Part shown: piece by piece, positions 24,367 through 33,349 of the stretch
Numbering within the stretch: position 1 is the first letter of the stretch
Layout of the letters: each line of letters starts with the position of its first letter
Source: UBA1794 sp050946375
Lineage (GTDB): Bacteria > Bacteroidota > Bacteroidia > Bacteroidales > Bacteroidaceae
Reading direction: 5' to 3'
Assembly: GCA_050946375.1 (NCBI GenBank)
Contig: JBMNUT010000003.1
Span: forward strand, 62,001-126,000
DNA: 64,000 nt
Notes under the pieces: model-generated
Databases searched by the model: none
What the model was told of the DNA's origin: nothing
The model's input: only the letters and a program-made list of their open reading frames with translations
Program-made: the position numbers and the translations under genes

Positions 24367-24414
24367 ATAAGGACAGGCAAAAGCCCTCGCGAGGCTTTCT
24401 GCCTGTCCTTATTA
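24367..24414 (-). terminator. Hairpin downstream of tRNA-Tyr
   Basis: AATAAGGACAGGC and GCCTGTCCTTATT form a long stem around an inner AAGCCTCGCGAGGCTT-like stem. It lies 19 bases after the tRNA 3' end on the minus strand. T content downstream is moderate on both strands. Confidence 0.7.
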
Positions 24415-24433
24415 CGTTTTGTTATATGTGAAG

Positions 24434-24515
24434 TGGGTGGTGATGGATTCGAACCACCGAAGGCATTGCCAGCAGATTTACAGTCTGCCCCATTTGGCCA
24501 CTCTGGTAACCACCC
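24434..24515 (-). tRNA. tRNA-Tyr (anticodon GTA)
   Basis: Reading from 24515: acceptor GGGTGGT pairs with ACCACCC, D arm with GGCC, anticodon stem GCAGA/TCTGC with loop CTGTAAA giving GTA, a long class II variable arm (TGGCAATGCCTTC) and T arm GGTGG/CCATC. Length 82, CCA not encoded. It lies 18 bases after the ribH stop codon and may share its transcript. Confidence 0.96.
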
Positions 24516-24533
24516 ATCGATTGGAAAATCGGA

Positions 24534-25034
24534 TTACATGAATTGGGCAGGGAAAGCCTGCAGCATTTTGATAGCCGTAACAGCTCCTTCTGTCCCCTTA
24601 TTTCTTAATTCCCCTCCGGCGCGGGCTTCTGCCTGCTCTTTGTTGAGGGTTGTCAGTAAACCATATATAACTGGGATGTTGCCCGTTGCATTCAGCGCTG
24701 CAATACCTTGGGTTACTCCCTGACATACGTAGGTGAAGTGGGGAGTTTCGCCCTGTATTACGCATCCGAGTGCTATGACAGCGTGCGTATGGTAGCGGTT
24801 GATCATTTGTTTTGCTCCATAAACCAACTCGAAACTGCCCGGTACATGCTTGATGAAGATGTTGTCTTTGTTCGCGCCTTGTGCCAACAGAGTCTCGACT
24901 GCACCTTCCAGAAGTTTAGAGGTTATATCGCTGTTCCAGTCGGAAACCACAATCCCGAAACGCACTTGGTCGATGGCTTTCAGTTTCAACTCTTCCGGGT
25001 TGTATTGCGATAAGTTATGATTTGCGGTAGCCAT
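24534..25034 (-). CDS. ribH: 6,7-dimethyl-8-ribityllumazine synthase
   Basis: This 166-residue enzyme makes the lumazine precursor of riboflavin. Family motifs are FGIVVSDWNSDITSKLLEGAVETLL, HVPGSFELVYGAKQM, VIALGCVIQGETPHFTYVCQGVTQGI, and GNIPVIYGLLTTLNKEQAEARAGG; the catalytic His is in TPHF. Length and motif order match the icosahedral enzymes. It starts 14 bases after the TPR gene stop codon. No FMN riboswitch is present, since there is no room between the genes. Confidence 0.96.
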   Translation of the reverse strand: MATANHNLSQYNPEELKLKAIDQVRFGIVVSDWNSDITSKLLEGAVETLLAQGANKDNIFIKHVPGSFELVYGAKQMINRYHTHAVIALGCVIQGETPHFTYVCQGVTQGIAALNATGNIPVIYGLLTTLNKEQAEARAGGELRNKGTEGAVTAIKMLQAFPAQFM

Positions 25035-25048
25035 ATCTGTATCCTTTC

Positions 25049-25765
25049 TTATTTTTGTCCGCCTAAAGCAGTAGCGCGCTCGATGTATTTATCGATTTCT
25101 CCGCTTTGGGTCTGATAAGAATTGCTGTAGGTTTCTTTGATTTTGTTGTAGACTTCCAGTGCTTTCCCGTACTCCTTCTGCTTCTCATATACGATTCCGG
25201 CTTTCATGAGGAACAGTGGGCTTATCGTGTTGTTTACGCCCTCTGTGCTCTTGGCCTTGCTGTCGGCCATTGCAGCAGCTTCCAGAAATGCTTCGCAAGC
25301 CTTGTCGAGATTGCCCAGTTCTACGTAGCAATCACCTTTAGCAGCGGTTGCCATGGGAGCAACGATGGCGTCGTCAGCGTCGAAGTCATTCAGGTATTCG
25401 ATAGCGTCCTGGTATTTTTTCAGTTGTGCATAGCATATTCCTGCGTATCCTTTTGCCAGATTTGCAGTGCTCGTACCGCTGTATTCCTTGATTATGCGGA
25501 GGAATCCGATGTATCCTCTGTTGTCTCCGTTCAGAGCCTCATTGTAAGCTCCGATACCGAAGTAGGTCTCTCCTTTGAAAATGGCTGCTTCGGCTTTCTC
25601 TTCACGAGGAGCCAAATACAAATGCTTGTAGGCAAAATATCCACCGATTATAATAATAAGGGCGATAACGATTCCCCCTACGATTTTACCGTTTTTCTCA
25701 ATCCAAGTAGTCAAGCTGAATTTGCTTGTTGCCTGCTCTTCCATTTCTTTTTTGGTAGTGGCCAT
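25049..25765 (-). CDS. Membrane-anchored tetratricopeptide protein
   Basis: A 238-residue protein with a cytoplasmic N terminus, one transmembrane helix (about 28-46, IVGGIVIALIIIIGGYFAY), and TPR units: YNEALNGDNRGYIGFLRIIKEY, LAKGYAGICYAQLKKYQDAIEYLNDF, AKGDCYVELGNLDKACEAFLEAA, LMKAGIVYEKQKEYGKALEVYNKI. This layout resembles YfgM-like periplasmic TPR proteins, which assist export chaperones. It is upstream of ribH by 14 bases. TACTTTTG lies 63 bases upstream. Confidence 0.88.
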   Translation of the reverse strand: MATTKKEMEEQATSKFSLTTWIEKNGKIVGGIVIALIIIIGGYFAYKHLYLAPREEKAEAAIFKGETYFGIGAYNEALNGDNRGYIGFLRIIKEYSGTSTANLAKGYAGICYAQLKKYQDAIEYLNDFDADDAIVAPMATAAKGDCYVELGNLDKACEAFLEAAAMADSKAKSTEGVNNTISPLFLMKAGIVYEKQKEYGKALEVYNKIKETYSNSYQTQSGEIDKYIERATALGGQK

Positions 25766-25827
25766 TTTATCTTTTCTTTATATACTGTTTACTTAGTTGA
25801 TGAAGTACCTTTTTGCAAAAGGCGGGG

Positions 25828-25835
25828 CAAAAGTA
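25828..25835 (-). promoter_or_regulatory. -7 box for the TPR-ribH unit
   Basis: TACTTTTG on the minus strand, 63 bases before the start codon. It lies back to back with the recF promoter. Confidence 0.5.
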
Positions 25836-25874
25836 ATTCTTTTTATAGGATAAAAGAAATTATTCGGCTTGATT

Positions 25875-25907
25875 TTTGGCTCTCCCTCGTGATTTTTCTT
25901 ACTTTTG
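25875..25907 (+). promoter_or_regulatory. Promoter of recF
   Basis: TTTG at 25875-25878 and TACTTTTG at 25900-25907 with 21 bases between. Transcription from near 25914 leaves about 18 bases before the recF start at 25932 and rules out the upstream in-frame start region. Confidence 0.75.
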
Positions 25908-25931
25908 CATGTCTATATCCGGCAAATTCGT

Positions 25932-27092
25932 ATGTTATTGAAGCAAATTACCATACTAAATTATAAGAATTTAGCAGAGGCTGATTTGTCTTTTTCCCGT
26001 AAAGTGAATTGCTTTGTCGGCTTCAATGGGATGGGAAAGACGAATCTTTTGGATGCAATCTATTACCTTTCTTTTTGTAAGAGTGCGACGAATCCTATTG
26101 ACTCGCAGAACATTCGGCATGAAGCGGAGTTCTTTATGCTGCAGGGGCGTTATGTTCTGGACGATGGCGAGGAGGAAGAAATCTATTGTTCTTTGCGTCG
26201 CGCGCGGGGGAAGAAGTTCCGCAAAGGGAAAAAGGAGTATCGCCGTCTTTCGGACCACATCGGTTCTTTTCCGTTGGTGCAAGTCTCGCCGGCCGACGGC
26301 GTGCTGGTTTACGGAGGAAGCGAGGAGCGTCGCCGTTTCATGGACATGACGATTTGCCAGTACGACCGGGAATATCTGAATGCATTACTCCGTTATAATA
26401 AGGCTTTGGCGCAGCGGAATGCCCTGCTGAAGGCGTCGGCTTCGCAGGCGATAGACCCGTCCTTGTTCCTTTTGTGGGAAGAGACGATGGACAGCGCCGC
26501 ACAGACTGTCTATCAAAAGCGGCAGGAATTCGTAGAGGGGTTCGTCCCGATTTTCAACGAATTGTATGTTTCCATCACTTCTTCCTCGTCGAGTGAGCAT
26601 GTAAGTCTGGCTTATGTTTCCCAGTTGACCGAGGCTTCTTTACTTACGCAGCTGGCCGAGAGTCGGGAGAAGGAGAAGATTGTGGGTTACACCCTGCATG
26701 GTATTCACAAAGATGACTTGTCGATGCTCTTGGGCGGCTTCCCCTTGCGCCGAGAGGGCTCGCAGGGGCAGGGAAAAAGCTATCTTGTGGCTTTAAAACT
26801 GGCTCAGTATTTGTTTTTGCGCCAGCGTTTGCAGCGGGTTCCGCTGCTGTTGCTGGATGATTTCTTCGACAAACTGGACAGCGAGCGGGTCGAACGTATC
26901 ATCCGGCTGGTGTCGGGTAATGCGTTCGGGCAGATTTTCCTTACCGATACGCACCGTGAGCATCTCTCGCAGATACTTTCCAAGATGCAGACTCCTTATC
27001 GCATATTTTCTGTCACTTCGGGGAAAGTGCAGCTGGAGGCAGAGAAAGAGGACGTTTCTTCGGATATAAATAAGGAGGAGGTAGAGGAATGA
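25932..27092 (+). CDS. recF: DNA replication and repair protein RecF
   Basis: About 386 residues. It is an SMC-like ATPase that loads RecA at single-strand gaps. Walker A is GFNGMGKTN (about 27-35), the signature region is REGSQGQGKSYLVALKLAQYL, and Walker B is PLLLLDDFFDKLDSERV; the D-loop TDTHREH follows. The start at 25932 (MLLKQITILNYKN) matches the family N terminus and the promoter position. The stop codon overlaps the start of the DciA-like gene by four bases (ATGA), indicating coupled translation. Confidence 0.96.
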   Translation: MLLKQITILNYKNLAEADLSFSRKVNCFVGFNGMGKTNLLDAIYYLSFCKSATNPIDSQNIRHEAEFFMLQGRYVLDDGEEEEIYCSLRRARGKKFRKGKKEYRRLSDHIGSFPLVQVSPADGVLVYGGSEERRRFMDMTICQYDREYLNALLRYNKALAQRNALLKASASQAIDPSLFLLWEETMDSAAQTVYQKRQEFVEGFVPIFNELYVSITSSSSSEHVSLAYVSQLTEASLLTQLAESREKEKIVGYTLHGIHKDDLSMLLGGFPLRREGSQGQGKSYLVALKLAQYLFLRQRLQRVPLLLLDDFFDKLDSERVERIIRLVSGNAFGQIFLTDTHREHLSQILSKMQTPYRIFSVTSGKVQLEAEKEDVSSDINKEEVEE

Positions 27093-27376
27093 AGAGGAAA
27101 GACGCAGAACCGATTGGGGCACTCATCTTGCAAATGCTGCGTGAGGACCGGCTTGAGCAGCCGCTCATGCAGCACCGTCTTTTGGCGGCTTGGCCTGAAA
27201 CGGTGGGAATGATGGCGCGCTATACGAGCCGGCTTTTTATTAAGAATCAGGTACTGATGGTTCATGTCAATAGTGCCGCCTGCCGTCAGGAGCTGCTTAT
27301 GCGCCGTTCGGAACTGGTTGCGGAGTTGAACCGGAAAGCCGGCGGGCAAGTCATCACTGACATCTCTTTTTATTGA
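27089..27376 (+). CDS. DUF721/DciA-like protein
   Basis: A 95-residue protein matching DUF721: an N-terminal helix (KDAEPIGALILQMLREDRLEQPLMQHRLLAAWPETVG) and a KH-like part (YTSRLFIKNQVLMVHVNSAACRQELLMRRSELVAELNRKAGGQVITDISFY). DciA proteins load or aid the replicative helicase DnaB in bacteria that lack DnaC. The four-base overlap with recF is a common arrangement and fits a role in replication. Downstream is a small inverted repeat, CGACAG-aatg-CTGTCG (27421-27436), which may be a weak terminator. Confidence 0.85.
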   Translation: MKRKDAEPIGALILQMLREDRLEQPLMQHRLLAAWPETVGMMARYTSRLFIKNQVLMVHVNSAACRQELLMRRSELVAELNRKAGGQVITDISFY

Positions 27377-27540
27377 AACTTTTTCTGCTATTATTTTGTA
27401 GTCGAATTTGCTCGTTTGAGCGACAGAATGCTGTCGTTTGTCGATAAGGGGGAAACGGTAGGTTAAACTTGTTGCCCGTTTCAGAATCAAAGGGATAGAA
27501 CTGGGAAAAATAATAGTAACCCTTTAAAAACAAAAGTCTT

Positions 27541-27990
27541 ATGAAAAAGTTTTTTTTGTTTGCGTTTCTAACCATTTTCTGCACAGGTCTTAGCCTTTCT
27601 GCACAGAATCGTCGTCAACGTCCCGAGCGGGTTTATCCTTCTGAGGACCTGATTAAGCAAGCTCAGCTGACCGATGATCAGGTATCGGCGCTCAAGCAAA
27701 ACGAAGAGAGTTATCAGGCTACTTTGAAAGAGCTTCTGTCCAGCAAGAAAGTAGACCGTGATTCCATTCAGGCCCGTATGCAGACGGCTCGTAAAGCCCG
27801 CCTGGAGGGAGTGAAGAAGGTGCTTTCTTCCGACCAGTATGTTTCCTATCTGGAGTATGAAGTACTGAATCCTGCCGCTGGCGGCAACTTCCCCGCCCGT
27901 CGTGAGGCTCCCCGCCGCAACAACGATGGAGGCGACTTTGGACAGCGCGGAGGCGGTGATGGCTTCGGCGGCGGCATGGACGACTTTTAG
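27541..27990 (+). CDS. Small secreted protein with Gly-rich tail
   Basis: A 149-residue product with a signal peptide (1-21, GLSLSAQ), a basic helical region (LIKQAQLTDDQVSALKQNEESYQATLKELLSSKKVDRDSIQARMQTARKARLEGVKKVLSSDQYVSYLEYE) and an Arg/Gly/Asp-rich C terminus (residues 118-149). The helical part is like the LTxxQ hairpins of Spy/CpxP-type periplasmic chaperones (TDDQV, SSDQY), but the match is weak. Monocistronic, ending at the shared hairpin at 28055. Confidence 0.7.
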   Translation: MKKFFLFAFLTIFCTGLSLSAQNRRQRPERVYPSEDLIKQAQLTDDQVSALKQNEESYQATLKELLSSKKVDRDSIQARMQTARKARLEGVKKVLSSDQYVSYLEYEVLNPAAGGNFPARREAPRRNNDGGDFGQRGGGDGFGGGMDDF

Positions 27991-28054
27991 CAGCATATAG
28001 TTTTCTCTCATAAAGTCTCGGCTGTTTGCGGAAAACAGCACATGGTAAAAAGGT

Positions 28055-28094
28055 AAAAGTGGCAAGGCTTCATCGAAAAAGCCTTGCCACTTTT
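28055..28094. terminator. Bidirectional terminator between convergent genes
   Basis: AAAAGTGGCAAGGCTT (28055-28070) and its exact reverse complement (28079-28094) form a 16-bp stem with flanking T on both strands. The sequence belongs to the interspersed repeat family (GGCAAGGCTT core). Confidence 0.85.
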
Positions 28095-28121
28095 CTTGTT
28101 TTCCTGCGGTGGAAAAATGAG

Positions 28122-31100
28122 TTACCGTATGATGATTTTCTGAGAAGCCTTTTTGCCGGAGTGTTTTTCTTCCAGGGTCAGAAGATACGTGCCCGGTGAA
28201 TAATGATTGTCCACAGAGGCTTGGGAAGTTTGGAGCAGATGAGTGGCGACGAGGCGTCCCTGGGTATCGAAAATGTACAGGTTTTGTTCCGGGCTTTTCC
28301 AAGGTGAATCGATTTGGATGGCTTCGCCGCTGTTGAGAAGGCTTTTGGCCGTGAAGGATTCTTCCGTAGAGTCCGTATTCACAGCGTTGAGCGCAGTGGG
28401 CGTCATGAGTGCCTGTATCTCTTCGGAAGTGAGGGCTATGTTGTAAATCCGGAAGTCGTCTATGGTCCCGCAGAAGTCGGCATTGTCGTTGGCCACGCTG
28501 CTGTCCCACCATTGGGTACGGCCTATGTAGTTGCGGTTGTCCGCTCCTCCGTTGGATACTTGGTAGGCTTCGGTAGTAATGCTGTTCCCGCTGGCGGTAA
28601 GTTTCCCGTTCAGGTAAATCGATGTGGTGCGGCTTTTGGCATCGAAGGTAAATGCTATCCAGTTTTCTACGCCCGTTGTGAGTTGCTGGGGAGAGTCAAT
28701 CATGCGGGTGGTGCCTCCCTGGTATTTGATGCCGGCAGTCAGTCGGGAAGCGCGCCCGAACACGCTGTTGCCGGAGTTGCATCCGAAGTCGTACAGTCTT
28801 GGTGCATTGTTCAGACGGGTGGGGGTGGCTTTCATTATAAATGTATAGCTGCGCAGAGTTTGCAACACTCCGTCGGGGGCTTGCAGGTAGCCGTTGGTGC
28901 TGAAGCCCGTGAGGGTGTTTCCCGTCAGGTTGAGGGTTCCGTCGATTGTGGCGCTTCCGCAGATGCGGGCGTCGCGTCCGTTGCCGCTTTTGTCGGCCAG
29001 CACATATTCGCCGGTGCTGCTCTCTGTCGCGTCTTCCGGCTCGAAGGTATAGTTCAGCACAAGGCTTTTTTCCATGTTGCGCGGGGATACGGATGCTTGG
29101 AACGTGCGGCTTGTTTCACCGATGCTGGCCGTAAGGGATACTTCCGTAGGGCTCGCCGGAAAAGTGACCAGCCCGGTCGTTGTGACCAGGCTGGGGTTGG
29201 AAGAAGTCCACGTGATGTTCCGACCGGAAGTCGTTTGGGTTGGGAGTATGACGTCCGTCACTATTTCTTTCGGAATATCGATTTGTTCCAAATATGCTTC
29301 GTTTTCTAAAGTCTCGTCCAGGCGGTATGTAGCCGTAATGTTGCTTAGCGCTTTTATTTCGGGCTGGGAGAGAACGCGGTTGTAGATGCGGCAATCTTCA
29401 ATCCAGCCTTTGAATCCGCCCAAGTCGAGGCGTTTTCCGGTAATATCCGTGGAGATTGTCTGGTCGAGCAGCCCGTTGATATATACGCGGAGTTCGCCGT
29501 TTTGGTAAGTCAGCGTCAGATTGAAGTATTCCAGCTTGGTCGGTTCGTACCATTCGCCTCCCGTTCCCCGGTTTGCCTGTTGCCAGCAGTCGGAATTACC
29601 CAGTATGTTGGTGCTGGGCCAGCATTGTCCGTCGGATTTTACTTCCGGCTTTTGGGTTTCGCCATTCAGCGCGTAGGTCATTTCGCCTATCTTCAGGATT
29701 GTTCCCTGGTAGGAATTCGGGTTGATGTACGGCGAAAGGGAAATGGTGAAGGCGGTCTCTTTCTCCGGGAGTGCAAGGGAATAGGCGGTTTCCGGAGTGG
29801 AAACGAGTACGCCGTTCTGTATCTTGATTCCGTTTTCGTCCGTCGGCTGGTCAAAATCTTCCTGGCTTACCAGGCCTTTCTCCAGGTCTGTTGTGGCAGA
29901 GTCGAAGCCGGTAAAGTCGCAATGCAGGGCGGTCGGGTAGCCTTGGGGGCGCGATGAGCTGACAATCCAGTCGTAGTAATCGCCATACATCCAGGCCAGC
30001 CGCAATGGACTGTTGGCAGAGTTGGGGAGAATGTAGGGACGGACGTTGTTTTTCAGGGAATTTTTGGTGATTTGTTCCTGAGCGCTTATCTGATTGTTCT
30101 CGTCCATGGTGAAACGGATCAGCTCGTAAACTTTTCCGTTCTGCCCCTCTACGGGAGCGGAGCAGTAGACGATGCGCGGATTCTCCGGGTCAATTGCCAT
30201 ACCGCCGCTGTAGCATTTTTCCAAGTTGGGCGTCTGGTGGAAATGTCCGCCTCCGTTGCAGAGGAAAGTCTTGGCCCATTCGCTGCCTGTCCAGTGGGCA
30301 TAGTAATAATCGTGCGAGTTTTTGTCGGTACTGATGCGCACCATGGCGATTGTGGGCTTGCCCTCGGAGTCGATAACTACTTGCCACACCCAATCCCGGC
30401 TGGAGGAGTTGTCGACAACCGTATTCGGATAGCTGCTGACGTAGCTGCTTTGTTTGTTGACCTGGAAAGGCCCGTTGGCTATGGTGGACAGCGTTTTTCC
30501 GGTAATGTCTTTCAGTTGCAGGGAATTGACGTCGATGTAATTGAAATAGATGAAGTTGGGTGATTCGTTGTCGGGGTGCCCTGTCGTATAGACAAGGTAG
30601 ATTTTGTCTTTCCCGTTGGAGGTATATTTGGCATAGGGGCGTGCGCCTGTGCTTTGCACGATTTGGTAAGGGCCCCAGGCTTCCGTGACTTGGTCGTTTG
30701 CGTCGGGCAAAGTGAATTTTGCGATGGTGGGATGCCAGTTTATCCCCCGCCAGCACAAGTAGAAGTGACCGGGATCGTCGGAAAGGATAAAGGGCGACGG
30801 ATAGGTAGTGTTGTTCTTGGTCGGGATTTTATGCTCGGCTCCCAAGGTACTGATGTCGCCTGCTTTCCGGGAGACGCGGTAGTAGAAGCAGGGTTCGTCG
30901 GTATGGCGGGAATAAAAGAGCATGATTCGCTCGTCGGGGAGCACGAGAAACGTGGGGTTGTCGTGGTCATCCGGCTGAAAATAGGAGCGGATGAGTACCT
31001 CGGTCTGTTCCTTTTTGAGGAAATCATACTGCATGGCTTTGATGTTCCCGTGGACGTCGATGTAGCCCACGTAGCTGGAATTGATGGTGCCGGCTTCGTT

Positions 31101-31277
31101 TTCGTAGTGCAGGGCGCGCGGGTCGGCAAACCAGCACCAGGCTCCTTCGGAAGTGATTTCGTGGCCGGAGTAAGTTGTTGTAGCGTTGTCTGCGCTTTCT
31201 GTGGCTTGGGCGGGCTGAAGGCTTGTGCCCAATGCGAGCAGGCTGCAGAGGCAAAGGTAAAGTTTGTAAGGTTTCAT
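28122..31277 (-). CDS. Secreted BNR_4/LamG multidomain protein with T9SS-type C-terminal domain
   Basis: A 1051-residue surface protein. After a signal peptide (1-25, QPAQA) comes a large propeller-like domain (about 35-450) of the BNR_4 kind (AWCWFADPRALHYENEAG, DDHDNPTFLVLPDERIMLFYSRH, RDWVWQVVIDSEGKPTIAMVRI), related to polysaccharide lyase or sialidase-like folds. Residues 490-650 and 760-960 are concanavalin-like LamG domains, with an Ig-like segment between (ITWTSSNPSLVTTTGLVTFPA). The last 75 residues (SPWKSPEQNLYIFDTQGRLVATHLLQ ... SQKIIIR) resemble the type IX secretion sorting domain. Substrate unknown; binding or cleaving an uronic-acid polysaccharide is possible. The gene is monocistronic with a TATCTTTG box 49 bases upstream. 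Confidence 0.8.
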   Translation of the reverse strand: MKPYKLYLCLCSLLALGTSLQPAQATESADNATTTYSGHEITSEGAWCWFADPRALHYENEAGTINSSYVGYIDVHGNIKAMQYDFLKKEQTEVLIRSYFQPDDHDNPTFLVLPDERIMLFYSRHTDEPCFYYRVSRKAGDISTLGAEHKIPTKNNTTYPSPFILSDDPGHFYLCWRGINWHPTIAKFTLPDANDQVTEAWGPYQIVQSTGARPYAKYTSNGKDKIYLVYTTGHPDNESPNFIYFNYIDVNSLQLKDITGKTLSTIANGPFQVNKQSSYVSSYPNTVVDNSSSRDWVWQVVIDSEGKPTIAMVRISTDKNSHDYYYAHWTGSEWAKTFLCNGGGHFHQTPNLEKCYSGGMAIDPENPRIVYCSAPVEGQNGKVYELIRFTMDENNQISAQEQITKNSLKNNVRPYILPNSANSPLRLAWMYGDYYDWIVSSSRPQGYPTALHCDFTGFDSATTDLEKGLVSQEDFDQPTDENGIKIQNGVLVSTPETAYSLALPEKETAFTISLSPYINPNSYQGTILKIGEMTYALNGETQKPEVKSDGQCWPSTNILGNSDCWQQANRGTGGEWYEPTKLEYFNLTLTYQNGELRVYINGLLDQTISTDITGKRLDLGGFKGWIEDCRIYNRVLSQPEIKALSNITATYRLDETLENEAYLEQIDIPKEIVTDVILPTQTTSGRNITWTSSNPSLVTTTGLVTFPASPTEVSLTASIGETSRTFQASVSPRNMEKSLVLNYTFEPEDATESSTGEYVLADKSGNGRDARICGSATIDGTLNLTGNTLTGFSTNGYLQAPDGVLQTLRSYTFIMKATPTRLNNAPRLYDFGCNSGNSVFGRASRLTAGIKYQGGTTRMIDSPQQLTTGVENWIAFTFDAKSRTTSIYLNGKLTASGNSITTEAYQVSNGGADNRNYIGRTQWWDSSVANDNADFCGTIDDFRIYNIALTSEEIQALMTPTALNAVNTDSTEESFTAKSLLNSGEAIQIDSPWKSPEQNLYIFDTQGRLVATHLLQTSQASVDNHYSPGTYLLTLEEKHSGKKASQKIIIR

Positions 31278-31325
31278 AGCTGTGTAATTGGGGTAAAAAC
31301 TATGTTTCTATTTACATTTTTCGTA

Positions 31326-31333
31326 CAAAGATA
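31326..31333 (-). promoter_or_regulatory. -7 box for the BNR/LamG gene
   Basis: TATCTTTG on the minus strand, 49 bases before the ATG. No clear -33. Confidence 0.5.
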
Positions 31334-31398
31334 GAAATGTTTGGTAGTTTTTCCGGCATAATGGAGCGGAAAAACATGATTATTAAGGTATGAAGGCT

Positions 31399-33339
31399 TT
31401 ACTTCTTCCTTTTTCCTGTCTTAGGAGTTGGGGTATGGTGCCTTGCCTCTTTGGGTTTTCGAGGCATTTTTTCCGGAGAGACAGGGCTTGGATTTCGGTG
31501 TATGCCTCCGGGAAAGAGCTTGCAAATCAGGTCTTTTCGCCCGATATGCTGGAGCGAGCGGATAATGTCGTGTTGCATTTCGGGTTTGTACCAGAAGAAA
31601 AATTGCCGTTGCGCCTCTTTTTCTTCCCGGCTGCGGGCGGTGTAGACGGGTTGGAGGGTGTAGGGATGGAGTCCGGTGTAGTAGATTTCGGTGGAAAGGC
31701 TCATGGGGGTCGGCGTGAAGTCTTGCACTTGTTGGAGATGGAAGTGCAGTTTGCGCGTCAACACGGCCAGTTCTGCCATGTCGGCTTCCCGGCAGCCGGG
31801 ATGGCTGCTGATGAAATAGGGTATGAGCTGTTGGTTTAAATGGTATTGTTTGTCGATTTGCTCGAAAAGCTGCTGAAATTCTTCGAAAAGTCGGAACGTG
31901 GGTTTCCGCATGAGCTGCAGAACGGTGTCGGAGGTATGCTCCGGTGCTACTTTCAGGCGCCCGCTTACGTGATTGCGCAGCAACTCTTCGAGATAAGTGC
32001 CGGCACTTTTGTTCAGAAGTCCCGTGCCTTTTGCGGAAAGGATGAGGTCGTATCGGACTCCGCTGCCGATGAAACTCTTTTTTATGCCGGGGATGGCGTC
32101 GACAGCGTGGTAGAGGTCGAGCAGGGGGGCATAGTCGATGTTCAGGTTGGGGCAGATGGCCGGGTGAATGCAGGAGGGTCTTGCGCAACGGGCGCACTTG
32201 CTCTTGTCGTTGCCCCCCATCCGGTACATGTTGGCCGAAGGGCCTCCGAGGTCGCTCAGGTAGCCTTTGAAGTCGGGCATGCGGGTTATTTGCCGTACTT
32301 CCCGCAGTACGGATTCCTTGCTGCGGGAGACGATGAATTTTCCCTGGTGGGCGGATATCGTACAGAAGGCACATCCTCCGAAACAGCCGCGGTGGATATT
32401 GACCGAATGGCGAATCATTTCATAGGCGGCGATGCGTTTTCCCTTGTATTTGGGGTGCGGCATGCGGGTGTAGGGCAGGTCGTATATGCTGTCCAGCTGC
32501 TCGGTAGACATGGGGGGATAGGGTGGATTGACCACGGTGCAGCAGTTGCCTGCGTCCTGCAGCAGCCGTGCGGCTTCCAACTTGTTGCTTTCTTCCTCGA
32601 TGTGGCGGAAGTTCCGGGCCTGACAGCGTTTGTCTTTCAGGCATTCTTCGTAGGAATACAGGCGTATGTCTTTCTCCCGGGGCGTGATTGTATTGCGGGG
32701 AGCAAGGTAGACGGTCTGGGGTATGTCGGTCAGGGTGCGGATGGAGTTGACCGTGGCGGGCAGGTGAGTTTCCTGTAGCTTGCGCGCAATGGCGCGGATG
32801 GCCTCTTCGCCCATTCCGTAAATCAGCAGGTCGGCGCCCGAACTGGACAGAATGCCGGGCATGAGTTTGTCCTGCCAGTAGTCGTAGTGGCACAGCCTCC
32901 GCATGGAGGCTTCTATGCCTCCCAGTACGACCGGTACGTCGGGATAGAGTTTTTTGAGGATTTGGGTATAGACGATGCTGGGATAGTCGGGGCGTAGTGC
33001 GGGCCGGTTGTCGGGCGAGTAGGCGTCGTCGCTGCGCAGGCGCTTGCCGGCGGTGTAGCGGTTGACCATGGAATCCATGTTTCCGGCACTCACTCCGAAG
33101 AACAGCCGCGGGCGACCCAACTTTTTGAAGTCGCGGTAGTCGCCATGCCAGTCGGGCTGTGGGACGATTGCCACGCGCAGCCCTTCGGCTTCCAGTACAC
33201 GACCGATGACGGAAATGCCGAAGGAGGGATGGTCGATGTAGGCATCTCCGGAAAAAAGAATTACGTCGGCTTCTTCCCATCCCCTGAGTTCCATTTCTTT
33301 GCGGGTAGTCGGGAGCCAGTCGGTCAAGCGTAATTCCAT
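31399..33339 (-). CDS. YgiQ family radical SAM protein
   Basis: About 646 residues from the chosen start. The radical SAM cluster motif is CxxxCxxC in HRGCFGGCAFCTISAHQGKFI, and the family has the N-terminal B12-like domain (VILFSGDAYIDHPSFGISVIGRVLEAEG) and a Cys-rich middle (CARCARPSCIHPAICPN). YgiQ proteins have no proven reaction. The C-terminal 40 residues are basic and probably disordered. An upstream in-frame ATG at 33396 overlaps the previous gene's end; MELRLTDWLPTTRKEM at 33339 matches the usual family start, so this is used. It follows the small gene at 33350 directly. Confidence 0.93.
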   Translation of the reverse strand: MELRLTDWLPTTRKEMELRGWEEADVILFSGDAYIDHPSFGISVIGRVLEAEGLRVAIVPQPDWHGDYRDFKKLGRPRLFFGVSAGNMDSMVNRYTAGKRLRSDDAYSPDNRPALRPDYPSIVYTQILKKLYPDVPVVLGGIEASMRRLCHYDYWQDKLMPGILSSSGADLLIYGMGEEAIRAIARKLQETHLPATVNSIRTLTDIPQTVYLAPRNTITPREKDIRLYSYEECLKDKRCQARNFRHIEEESNKLEAARLLQDAGNCCTVVNPPYPPMSTEQLDSIYDLPYTRMPHPKYKGKRIAAYEMIRHSVNIHRGCFGGCAFCTISAHQGKFIVSRSKESVLREVRQITRMPDFKGYLSDLGGPSANMYRMGGNDKSKCARCARPSCIHPAICPNLNIDYAPLLDLYHAVDAIPGIKKSFIGSGVRYDLILSAKGTGLLNKSAGTYLEELLRNHVSGRLKVAPEHTSDTVLQLMRKPTFRLFEEFQQLFEQIDKQYHLNQQLIPYFISSHPGCREADMAELAVLTRKLHFHLQQVQDFTPTPMSLSTEIYYTGLHPYTLQPVYTARSREEKEAQRQFFFWYKPEMQHDIIRSLQHIGRKDLICKLFPGGIHRNPSPVSPEKMPRKPKEARHHTPTPKTGKRKK

Positions 33340-33349
33340 AAGTCCGCTG

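Noticed and set aside
25035..25048. An FMN riboswitch in front of ribH
   Set aside because: Only 14 bases separate ribH from the TPR gene stop codon.
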